From Hymenobacter sp. DG25A (GTDB taxonomy: Bacteria; Bacteroidota; Bacteroidia; Cytophagales; Hymenobacteraceae): a stretch of DNA of 64,000 bases. The notes beneath the pieces are model-generated. The model worked only from the letters and a program-made list of their open reading frames with translations. It was not told where the DNA came from and made no database searches. The DNA is taken from assembly GCF_001280305.1 (NCBI RefSeq), contig NZ_CP012623.1, forward strand, positions 1,922,001 through 1,986,000, given 5' to 3'. Shown here piece by piece: positions 1-7,497 of the stretch (the stretch's first letter is position 1; each line of letters starts with the position of its first letter). The translations under genes and the position numbers were made by a program.

Positions 1-1
1 A

Positions 2-1105
2 GATTTCATGGTGCGCGGCCTGAACCAGGGCAACACCTTGCAGGCTCAGGCCAGCAACGGCACCGTGCGCCTGCAGCCAGGCGTGTACCTGGTAGCGACC
101 CGGGGCAAAAACACCGGTTCCTTCACCGCGCAAACCAGGCTGGGTGCCATCCAGCTGGGCGAGTTTGTGGCCCCAGCCCCCACTACCCAGCAGGTGCAGG
201 TAGTGCACACGGCCCCGGCGCAGCTGCAGGCTGGCCGGGCAGCTACGCTGCAGGCTACCATTGCGGGGGTGGAGGCCGCTGACTCCGTGCTGCTGGTGGC
301 GCAGCACTTCTACGGCCCTACCCGCACGCTGCCCATGCGCCGCCTTACCCTGACCACTGCCGAAGCTACCGTGCCAGCCGAGCAGCTGTACCCCGGCTTG
401 CTGCGCTATTGGGTGGTAGTAAAACACCAGGACAAGAGCACCACTTTCCCCGGCCCCCTTACCGGCTCGCCCAAAGACTGGGACTTTGTGCCTCGGGAAT
501 ACTGGGAAGCGCCCATAGTGGCAGCTGATGCCGCCCTGCCGCTGTTCCAGGCCGCCCAGGACCAGCCCAGGATAGAAGCCGGCGGTATAACCGGTGGCGG
601 CTGGGCCGATTACGTAACCACCCCAACCGGCGCCATAGCCCTGCGCCTGAGGCAAAGCCCACCCGCTACCAGCGCGGCAGCCCCCACCACCCCTGCTAAT
701 GCCCCCATTGCCTTCCTCCGCACCTACTTCCGCGACCGGCTGACTCTCCGCGCCAGCGACTTAGCTAACATAAAGGAGTTGGTAGTACGGGGCCGGAAAG
801 GCGCCGGCGCCGGCCGCGTACAACTGGTACTTATTACCCGGGATGCTGCCGCCTACGTGGCCAACGTAGAGCTAGGCGCTGATATGCAGGAAGTAAGCGT
901 GCCGCTCAGCTCCTTCCAGCCGGGGAGCCAGGTGCTATTGCCGCGCCCCTACCCCGGCTTTCTGCCCTTCACCTTCCAGGCTCCCGGCCCGGCCACGCTG
1001 CCGCTTGCCGAAGTAGAAGTGTTACAGGTGCTGCTTCACCCCAGTACTGCCACCGGCTCCGATGCCCGCCCTTTCCTGGATTTTGAATCGATAGTGCTCC
1101 GCTGA
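2..1105 (+). CDS. C-terminal part of a large secreted or surface protein (5' truncated by the window)
   Basis: The reading frame is open to the first bases of the window, so only about 367 C-terminal residues are present and the Met codon at 8 is probably internal. The sequence is rich in Ala, Pro, Thr and beta-forming residues and has no membrane segment. The last 130 residues (from a stretch beginning AFLRTYFRD to the terminal FESIVLR) have the alternating pattern of a jelly-roll, carbohydrate-binding-like domain. I do not recognise a catalytic domain in the visible part, and there is no T9SS C-terminal sorting motif. A carbohydrate-active or surface glycoprotein role is an inference only. 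The 310 bp downstream hold a palindromic repeat and no gene. Confidence 0.7.
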   Translation, partial: DFMVRGLNQGNTLQAQASNGTVRLQPGVYLVATRGKNTGSFTAQTRLGAIQLGEFVAPAPTTQQVQVVHTAPAQLQAGRAATLQATIAGVEAADSVLLVAQHFYGPTRTLPMRRLTLTTAEATVPAEQLYPGLLRYWVVVKHQDKSTTFPGPLTGSPKDWDFVPREYWEAPIVAADAALPLFQAAQDQPRIEAGGITGGGWADYVTTPTGAIALRLRQSPPATSAAAPTTPANAPIAFLRTYFRDRLTLRASDLANIKELVVRGRKGAGAGRVQLVLITRDAAAYVANVELGADMQEVSVPLSSFQPGSQVLLPRPYPGFLPFTFQAPGPATLPLAEVEVLQVLLHPSTATGSDARPFLDFESIVLR

Positions 1106-1190
1106 TAGTTGGCAGGCCACAACTCTTTCCCTGAAAAGCGTAGAACCTGCTGGTAAGCATACTACATTGAAACTATTCAGGAGGTCGAAA

Positions 1191-1290
1191 GAACGTCATG
1201 TCGAGCGTAGCCGAGACATCTCGCTAGTGTGGTAATTAGTATAGCAACGTCAGCACGCGAGATGTCTCGGCTCCGCTCGACATGACGTTC
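1191..1290. repeat. Intergenic palindrome, family B (33-bp arms)
   Basis: Bases 1191-1223 and 1258-1290 are reverse complements with one mismatch in 33. The arms contain CATGTCGAGC and GAGACATCTCG. The 34-base centre contains CAACGTCAGCACG, which recurs at the inner edge of the copies near 44.7 and 46.8 kb. It lies alone in the 310-bp gap between two same-strand genes; the remaining bases of the gap show no gene. Confidence 0.85.
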
Positions 1291-1415
1291 CGGAGTACTT
1301 TGGGCATATTCCTAAATAGCTTCTTTAACATTCATCCGGGTTTCCGGCGAAGAGTCACCTGTTTGCGGCTGGCTTTTCGTTACTTTGATTTCCTTCATTC
1401 GCTCTTTCTCCGCAC

Positions 1416-2573
1416 ATGCCCCGCATTCTCATAATTGACGACGAAAAAGCCATCCGGAATACCCTCAAGGAGATTCTGGAATACGAAAATTACCAGGTAG
1501 ATCAGGCCGAGGACGGCCCCACCGGCCTGGATATGCTCATAAAAGACAAGTACGATGTAGTGCTCTGCGACATCAAAATGCCCAAGATGGATGGCATTGA
1601 GGTGCTGGAGCGCGCCCGCATTGTAGCCCCCGATGCCGCTTTCATCATGGTCTCGGCCCACGGCAACGTGGAAATGGCCGTGGATGCCACCAAGAAAGGC
1701 GCCTACGACTTCCTGCAAAAGCCACCAGACCTCAACCGCCTGCTGGTGACCGTGCGCAACGCCCTGGACCGCACCAAGCTGGTAGCCGAAACCAAAACGC
1801 TGAAGAAGAAAGTGGCCAAGAGCTCCGAAATGGTGGGCTCTTCCAAGGCCCTGGAAGCTGTGCGCAAGGCTATTGAGAAGGTGGCTCCTACGGATGCCCG
1901 CGTGCTTATTACCGGCCCCAACGGCGCGGGTAAGGAAATGGTGGCCCGGCAGCTGCACGAGCTCAGCAACCGGAACAACGGCCCCCTGGTGGAGGTAAAC
2001 TGCGCCGCTATTCCCTCGGAGCTGATTGAGTCGGAGCTGTTCGGGCACGAGAAAGGCTCGTTTACCTCAGCGGTAAAGCAGCGCATCGGCAAGTTTGAGC
2101 AGGCCGATGGCGGCACGCTGTTCCTGGACGAAATCGGCGACATGAGCCTTTCGGCCCAGGCCAAAGTGCTGCGTGCTCTGCAGGAAAACAAGATTACCCG
2201 CGTGGGCGGCGAAAAGGAAATTTCCGTGAACGTGCGCGTGCTGGCTGCTACCAACAAAGACCTGCAGCACGAAATTGCCGAGCGCAACTTCCGCGAAGAC
2301 CTCTACCACCGCCTCTCCGTTATCCTGATCAAAGTACCGTCCCTCAACGAGCGGCGCGAGGACATTCCGGAGCTGGTGCAGAAATTCCTGCAGGACATTG
2401 CCAACGACTACGGCAACAAGCCCAAGAAAATAGACGACGCTGCCCTGAAGTACCTGCAGGGTCTGGACTGGCGCGGCAACATCCGGGAGCTGCGCAACGT
2501 GGTAGAGCGCCTGGTTATCATGAGCGACGACACCATAACCGAGGAGGATGCCAAAGCCTATGCCGGCAAATAA
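1416..2573 (+). CDS. Sigma-54-interacting response regulator (NtrC-like) without a C-terminal DNA-binding domain
   Basis: A 385-residue protein with an N-terminal receiver domain (phospho-acceptor Asp52 in LCDIKMP, Lys102 in QKPPD) and a central AAA+ sigma-54 activator domain. Walker A is GPNGAGKE (167-174), the sigma-54 contact loop reads GSFTSA (214-219) where GAFTGA is usual, and Walker B is GTLFLDE (233-239). The protein stops about 15 residues after the AAA lid, so the Fis-type helix-turn-helix found in NtrC and AtoC is absent. It presumably activates RNA polymerase with RpoN on phosphorylation, reaching DNA through another protein or from solution. No partner kinase is adjacent. A rho-independent terminator follows at 2601. 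Family assignment is secure; targets are unknown. Confidence 0.93.
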   Translation: MPRILIIDDEKAIRNTLKEILEYENYQVDQAEDGPTGLDMLIKDKYDVVLCDIKMPKMDGIEVLERARIVAPDAAFIMVSAHGNVEMAVDATKKGAYDFLQKPPDLNRLLVTVRNALDRTKLVAETKTLKKKVAKSSEMVGSSKALEAVRKAIEKVAPTDARVLITGPNGAGKEMVARQLHELSNRNNGPLVEVNCAAIPSELIESELFGHEKGSFTSAVKQRIGKFEQADGGTLFLDEIGDMSLSAQAKVLRALQENKITRVGGEKEISVNVRVLAATNKDLQHEIAERNFREDLYHRLSVILIKVPSLNERREDIPELVQKFLQDIANDYGNKPKKIDDAALKYLQGLDWRGNIRELRNVVERLVIMSDDTITEEDAKAYAGK

Positions 2574-2600
2574 ATCACTAAAGCTTATTCTTTGATTTCC

Positions 2601-2640
2601 AACGCCCTTGCCTTCCACCGGCAGGGGCGTTTTGCTTTTT
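2601..2640 (+). terminator. Rho-independent terminator after the NtrC-like gene
   Basis: The hairpin pairs AACGCCCTTGCC with GGCAGGGGCGTT, with one bulge, and a T-rich tail follows. It lies 27 bp after the stop codon at 2573. Confidence 0.8.
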
Positions 2641-2784
2641 CAGGAAAGCGCTACGGAACCATTGGGATTAGGTTGCTGTCTGAAGAAAACAAAATGGCGA
2701 ATTGCACCTTTTCAAGCGCCTGAGGCCACGTAGAGGTTAATTCCGTGCAGAATTAGTGTTTTTCTATCACCCTAATCCCATTTC

Positions 2785-4011
2785 ATGTCGAAATCCTTGC
2801 TGAATTTCCGGGTAGGAACCGTAGTAAGTGCGGCCACGCTGAGCATAGCTTTGCTGGCCGGCTGCGCCAAAGACACCGTAGCTCCCGCCGAGCCGGCTAT
2901 TTCCGGTACCGTTAGCGCTTCTGCCGATGCTAAAGCCGTAGGCCAGGTAATTCCCGGCCGCTACATTGTGGTGCTGAAAGACGGCAGCGTGGCCCTGGGC
3001 AACGAAGCCTACGAGGAAAAAATCAAGAAGGTGAAGGGAGTGGCTCAAGGCCTGCTGCGTAAGCGCGGCCTGCGGCCTGAGAAAGTAGACCGCGCCTACG
3101 GACACGCCCTGCGCGGCTTCTCCGCTGAGCTAACGGCCGACGAAGCTGCCCAGCTGGCCCAGGATGCCAGCGTAGCTTATGTAGAAGCCGACCAGGTTAT
3201 CACCATAGAGCAAACTACCGGCACTACCACCACTACCTCCACACAATCCATTCCCTACGGTATTAAGCGCGTAGGCTACGGCAGCGGCGTGGGCAAAGTA
3301 GCCTGGATTATCGACACAGGCATCGACCTGACCCACCCTGACCTGACGGTAGACAAAACCCGCAGCCGCACGTTCATCACCTCCGGCACCGATGCAACCA
3401 CGGCCAATGATGGCAACGGCCACGGCACCCACGTAGCCGGCACCATTGCCGCCAAAAACAACCTGGTAGGCGTAATTGGCGTGGCTTCTGGAGCTACCGT
3501 AGTAGCCGTTAAAGTACTGGCCGCCGATGGCAGCGGCACCTCCTCCGGCGTCATTGCCGGCATCGACTATGTGTCGGCTAATGGCAAAGCCGGTGAAGTG
3601 GCCAACATGAGTCTGGGGGGTGGTACTTCCCAGGCCCTGGACGACGCCGTAACCCGCGCCGCCAACAAAGGCATCCTGTTCGCCGTGGCCGCCGGCAACG
3701 ATGCCAAAAGCGCCACCTTGCACTCCCCGGCCCGCGTGAACAACGCCAATGTATTCACTATCTCAGCTATGAACAACCTGGATACCTGGGCCTCGTTCTC
3801 CTGCTTCGGCAACCCGCCGGTAGACTACTGCATGCCCGGCGTGAGCATCACATCTACTTACAAAGGCGGCCAGTACGCTACCATGAGTGGCACTTCTATG
3901 GCTACCCCACATATGGCCGGGGTACTGCTGATGCGCGGCAAGAGCTTTACCCGCAACGGCTACGTGAAGGCAGACCCCGACGGCAAGCCTGACCCGATTG
4001 CGCATTTGTAG
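2785..4011 (+). CDS. Subtilisin-type S8 serine peptidase, lipoprotein
   Basis: A 408-residue S8 peptidase with a lipoprotein signal (lipobox LLAGC, acylated Cys27). An I9-type propeptide (residues about 58-140, beginning GRYIVVLKDG) precedes the catalytic domain. The triad is visible: Asp177 in WIIDTG, His213 in NGHGTHVAGT, Ser371 in GTSMATPHMAG; the oxyanion Asn lies in AAGND. After the Ser motif only about 35 residues remain (ending DGKPDPIAHL). The usual closing helices of the subtilase fold are therefore short or replaced. It is likely an outer-membrane or periplasm-anchored protease. It is monocistronic, followed by a bidirectional terminator. A second S8 lipoprotein lies at 40.5 kb but the two are not close copies. 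Confidence 0.93.
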   Translation: MSKSLLNFRVGTVVSAATLSIALLAGCAKDTVAPAEPAISGTVSASADAKAVGQVIPGRYIVVLKDGSVALGNEAYEEKIKKVKGVAQGLLRKRGLRPEKVDRAYGHALRGFSAELTADEAAQLAQDASVAYVEADQVITIEQTTGTTTTTSTQSIPYGIKRVGYGSGVGKVAWIIDTGIDLTHPDLTVDKTRSRTFITSGTDATTANDGNGHGTHVAGTIAAKNNLVGVIGVASGATVVAVKVLAADGSGTSSGVIAGIDYVSANGKAGEVANMSLGGGTSQALDDAVTRAANKGILFAVAAGNDAKSATLHSPARVNNANVFTISAMNNLDTWASFSCFGNPPVDYCMPGVSITSTYKGGQYATMSGTSMATPHMAGVLLMRGKSFTRNGYVKADPDGKPDPIAHL

Positions 4012-4052
4012 ATATAAGGGCGCTTGCCAAAGAGCAGTGACACACAGAATCA

Positions 4053-4087
4053 TAAAAAAGCCTGACCGGATTTGGTCAGGCTTTTTT
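4053..4087. terminator. Bidirectional terminator between convergent genes
   Basis: AAAAAAGCCTGACC pairs with GGTCAGGCTTTTTT around a six-base loop. It has A-runs on the left and T-runs on the right, so it serves both the S8 peptidase gene and the convergent glycosyltransferase gene. Confidence 0.9.
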
Positions 4088-4107
4088 ATATGGGTTTTGC
4101 CTGCCTC

Positions 4108-5718
4108 TCAGCGGCGAAAAATCCCGAGCGTGGGCAAGTCATGCACGTGCAGGTCATACACCTTGCGGCCGAGTGTGTCGCTGGCCTGCAGGCCATAGCG
4201 GGCGTAATTGGTCAGCACGTAGGTACCGGGCGCGTAGGGCGGGCTCACCAACTGCAAGCGTTGGCGCTGGGCAACGGGCAGGATCAGGGAGTTGTGGTAG
4301 AGCAGGTCGCTGCGCGGAGAGCCAACCCGGATGCGGGCCGAAGAATCAGTGGTCAGCAGCCACTCCAGCCCCGTCCGATAGGATAGTCCCCAATAGTCGC
4401 GGTCGAACTGCCTGGCTACCACGGCAGAAGGAACCAGGCTAAAATAGACCTGCTGCTGTGGATGGTCCTGCACCATGCGGTAGGCGGTGTGCAGCATGCC
4501 GGCCAGCAGGCTCCCCGCCACCACATACTGCACCAAACGCCTTGCCGGGCGGTGCCGGGCCCAAAACAATACGGCGCGCACCCCGCCCACGCCCAGCAGA
4601 AGCAGCGCCGGATAAACGAAGTACATATGTCGCCAGCCATTATACAGCGCCGAGTGAAGGACAATGACGATAAGCAACGGCCCCAATAGCCAGGCTACCA
4701 CCATGGCATCAAACTGCCCCACCCAGCTCCTTAACTGTCGGGGGCTGCGCATCAGGTTTCTAAGCCAGATAACCAGCCCGGCCAGCGCGGCTGCCAGATA
4801 AGGCCAGGGAGTGGTAATAGCAATCCAGACGGGTGCATAATGCCAGGGCGTGGCACTGCCGGGCTTCAGCTCGCCCAGGTAAAAGTTACGGCCCTCCCAG
4901 GGGTAGCGGCTCAGCCGTTGGAAGGCATACAAAAAATGGCCCACCGGATTTTCCCACAGATACGGCCAGCCAGCTACCACCACCACGGCCGTAGCAGTCA
5001 GATAAAGTCCAATATACTGCAGCAACCGTCGGCGCGACAGCCCCTGCTCGGCCGGAAAAATCAGCTGCCATCCCAGCCACCCCACCGTGAAAGCCACCAG
5101 CAGAACACCCAGAATACGGACATCAATGGCCGCGGCGCAGGCCATACTGTGGAGTAGCACCCGCCCGGCGGTGGGCCGCTGTGTCAGCCGGACCAGGGTG
5201 AACATGGCAACTGCAAAAAGGGCCATAAACACGCCGTCCTGGGCGTTGTAGAAAGCCTCCGCAAACAGCCGGGGCGAGAGCACCAGGGCACTGGCCGCCA
5301 CCAACCCCCACCGCCAGTTGCTGAAGCGCAGCTCCGCTAGCCGGTAGAGCGCCCACACGCCAACCACAAACACCAGGAAGATCAGCAAGTGGCGAATACG
5401 GTAGTATACGGCCGAGTCGCCATGGGCTAGTAGTGGGCTCAGCAGGCTCACCGGTATTTCAAACAGCACGCCGTGGCCGTTATCGAAATAGCCTTGCAGG
5501 GGCGGAATCCGGGCATATTGAGGCTGACGGCGGGCCAGCTCGGGGGCTACCATGTCAGCCACGTACTTCACGTTCACCATGCCGTGCATGTGGTGGGCCG
5601 GCTCATCTGTGGAAATACCGTAGTCGTTGTGCACCAGCAGGCCCAGCAGCACCAGCAGCCCAAAGAAGCCGCCCACTATCCAAATCCGCCAGGCGTCACT
5701 CTGCAAATCTGGGGGCAT
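4108..5718 (-). CDS. GT-C type polytopic membrane glycosyltransferase (ArnT/PMT-like)
   Basis: A 536-residue protein with about ten hydrophobic segments and the GT-C signature: after the first membrane span, the loop carries an Asp-Glu pair in STDEPAHH, the usual catalytic acidic motif of enzymes that use polyprenyl-phosphate sugars. A second loop motif YFDNGHGVLFEIP resembles the PMT_2 family. The start is placed at the ATG at 5718 (MPPDLQ). A longer frame begins at 5829 but would run into the end of the upstream gene at 5762 and adds a non-conserved basic stretch. The likely role is transfer of a sugar from a lipid carrier to a lipid or protein on the periplasmic face. The acceptor is unknown. 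Confidence 0.82.
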   Translation of the reverse strand: MPPDLQSDAWRIWIVGGFFGLLVLLGLLVHNDYGISTDEPAHHMHGMVNVKYVADMVAPELARRQPQYARIPPLQGYFDNGHGVLFEIPVSLLSPLLAHGDSAVYYRIRHLLIFLVFVVGVWALYRLAELRFSNWRWGLVAASALVLSPRLFAEAFYNAQDGVFMALFAVAMFTLVRLTQRPTAGRVLLHSMACAAAIDVRILGVLLVAFTVGWLGWQLIFPAEQGLSRRRLLQYIGLYLTATAVVVVAGWPYLWENPVGHFLYAFQRLSRYPWEGRNFYLGELKPGSATPWHYAPVWIAITTPWPYLAAALAGLVIWLRNLMRSPRQLRSWVGQFDAMVVAWLLGPLLIVIVLHSALYNGWRHMYFVYPALLLLGVGGVRAVLFWARHRPARRLVQYVVAGSLLAGMLHTAYRMVQDHPQQQVYFSLVPSAVVARQFDRDYWGLSYRTGLEWLLTTDSSARIRVGSPRSDLLYHNSLILPVAQRQRLQLVSPPYAPGTYVLTNYARYGLQASDTLGRKVYDLHVHDLPTLGIFRR

Positions 5719-5761
5719 AAAAATCGGGCGGTGGCGAGGGAAGAGGCAAACAGGCGTAGCG

Positions 5762-6763
5762 TTAGGCCATCTGGTTGCATCCGCGAATATCTGAATTATC
5801 CATTCTACCCAGCACTTCAAAAGAGCCATCGGGGTGCATACGGGCTAGGTCCTTGGTTTCGATGAAAGCGCAGCTGTCTATGTTGGCCAGGTCTATTACG
5901 TTGATGGCGCCATCGGGGCGGATTTCGCTGAGGGAGAAAGGGTCGGATGGGTCGCGGAGGAGGATGCGCAGCTGCGTGGGCGCGTGGAAACGGCCGTCGC
6001 CGAGGCTGTAGGCCTGGGAGAGCAGCTCCGTCATGCCGTATTCGGAATGAATGCCGGCCGGGCCAAAGGCCTGCTGCAATTCCCCATGCAATTCTTCCCG
6101 AATCATTTCGCGCCGACGCCCTTTCATGCCGCCGGTTTCCAGCACCGTGAGGTTTTGCAAAGCCGCGTCGTCGGCATATTCAGCCACCAGATCCAGCAGC
6201 GCATACGATACCCCGATGAGCATAATGCGGCGGCCGGGCACTTGCTTCGCCTCACTTAGCGCCTGAAGGAGCGCGGCATGATTGCGCAGGAAAAAAGCCG
6301 GTTGCTGCTGCCCGGAGGCGGCCGCAAAATGCTCCACCATGGCCACCAACGAGGAGTGCCCCTGCTCCAGATAGGAAGGCAGCAAAGCCAGGAAAATCCA
6401 GTCAGTCAGCGGGCCGTAATACTGCTCAAAAATGCGGGCGGCATTGTGCCGGTACAGTTGCGGTTCGCGCACAAAATGCCGGCTGCGCTGCTGCAGCGTG
6501 GTGCCACTGCTGAGATACAATTCCTGGGGCTCCCACTCCAGCGGCAGCGTACGCACCTCGTGGGTTTTAAAGAACTCAATGGGCAGAAACGGAATGTCGG
6601 TGAGCTGCCGAACCTCTTGCGGGTGGCGGCCCAACTGCGCCAGATACTCCCGGTAGGGCGAGCAATGCGCGGCCTGATGCCGGAAAAGCGCCAGCGCGGC
6701 ATCTTTAAAAGAAGCCGGGGTTAAACTATCCAACGCCTGTAGATGCTGCTGGCGGAAACTCAT
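5762..6763 (-). CDS. LuxE-like acyl-protein synthetase / acyltransferase
   Basis: A 333-residue member of the LuxE/acyl-CoA-ligase-like adenylate-forming group. LYLSSGTTLQQRSRH (about residues 84-98) resembles the phosphate-binding loop of the AMP-binding superfamily, and SEYGMTELLSQAYS (about 239-252) is the adenylate-contacting motif. The C-terminal part contains ETKDLARMHPDGSFEVLGR, comparable to the hinge of ANL enzymes. LuxE activates a fatty acid as acyl-AMP and passes it to a Cys. No luxCD or luciferase gene is near, so bioluminescence is not implied. The gene is 43 bp upstream of the GT-C glycosyltransferase and may be co-transcribed with it. Substrate unknown. Confidence 0.8.
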   Translation of the reverse strand: MSFRQQHLQALDSLTPASFKDAALALFRHQAAHCSPYREYLAQLGRHPQEVRQLTDIPFLPIEFFKTHEVRTLPLEWEPQELYLSSGTTLQQRSRHFVREPQLYRHNAARIFEQYYGPLTDWIFLALLPSYLEQGHSSLVAMVEHFAAASGQQQPAFFLRNHAALLQALSEAKQVPGRRIMLIGVSYALLDLVAEYADDAALQNLTVLETGGMKGRRREMIREELHGELQQAFGPAGIHSEYGMTELLSQAYSLGDGRFHAPTQLRILLRDPSDPFSLSEIRPDGAINVIDLANIDSCAFIETKDLARMHPDGSFEVLGRMDNSDIRGCNQMA

Positions 6764-6859
6764 TAGCGTACAACTGGGTTTTGGGAAAGCAACAAAGTAC
6801 GGGGTGCTTCGTTGAGAATCCGTACCTTTTCCCGCCTATTAAAGGGTATTTCTATTCGT

Positions 6860-7423
6860 ATGGCCACCACTGCTACATTTCGCTTTTTAAAGTTCTCAGG
6901 GCTGATTCTCAGCTGCGGGCTGCTCTTGAATGCCTGTATCACGCCCCCGGATTATCCGGATACGCCTAGCATCGAGTTCAAAGCAATAAAGTTGCAGCGT
7001 AAATCTCCGGTAACGGGTGTTTATGATTCCGTCACAGTTACAGTATCCTTTAAGGATGGAGACGGTGACCTGGGCCTGAGCCCTACCGACACGCTCCCGC
7101 CTCACAATCAGTACAATCCAAATTCCACTGACCCCAACAGAACACCTAACCGCTTCTACAATAACTACTTCTTTCAGCCTTTACTGAAAGGAGAAGATGG
7201 TGTATTCCGGCCCATTGATTTTGCGTTTCCATACGACAGCCGCTTTCCACGCCTGACTAATTCAGACCGGTCAGAACCTATCAAAGGTGACCTGAATTTT
7301 TCGCAGACATTTTTCCGCGGGGCCTTCCCTTCCGGCTCCGAAGTTCGGTTTGAAGTCAGTATTGTAGACCGCGCCCTGCACGAGAGCAACAAGGTGACTA
7401 CTTCCTCTGTCATCATTCCCTGA
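6860..7423 (+). CDS. Small lipoprotein of unknown function
   Basis: About 187 residues, starting at the ATG at 6860 (MATTATFRF), which places the signal peptide at the N-terminus. The lipobox is LLNAC. The mature part has a short beta-rich domain with SVTVTVSFKDGDGDLG, an Asp/Gly-rich sequence resembling Ca-binding or Ig-like loops, and FRGAFPSGSEVRFEVSIVD near the end. This is typical of the many uncharacterised outer-membrane-anchored lipoproteins of Bacteroidota. An in-frame extension to 6812 exists but would put 16 extra basic residues ahead of the signal. Function unknown. Confidence 0.78.
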   Translation: MATTATFRFLKFSGLILSCGLLLNACITPPDYPDTPSIEFKAIKLQRKSPVTGVYDSVTVTVSFKDGDGDLGLSPTDTLPPHNQYNPNSTDPNRTPNRFYNNYFFQPLLKGEDGVFRPIDFAFPYDSRFPRLTNSDRSEPIKGDLNFSQTFFRGAFPSGSEVRFEVSIVDRALHESNKVTTSSVIIP

Positions 7424-7446
7424 GGAGCCGCAACTTGTTTCCAAAG

Positions 7447-7490
7447 CAAACGCCCACCCCTTCGGCTGTCGAAAGGGTGGGCGTTTTTTC
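7447..7490 (+). terminator. Rho-independent terminator after the small lipoprotein
   Basis: AAACGCCCACCC pairs with GGGTGGGCGTTT, followed by a T-run. It lies between convergent genes, 24 bp after the lipoprotein stop and 8 bp before the E1 gene stop. Confidence 0.88.
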
Positions 7491-7497
7491 TTGTGGC

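Noticed and set aside
5762..6763. Luciferase-type lux operon
   Set aside because: Only a LuxE-like gene is present; luxC, luxD, luxA and luxB are absent.
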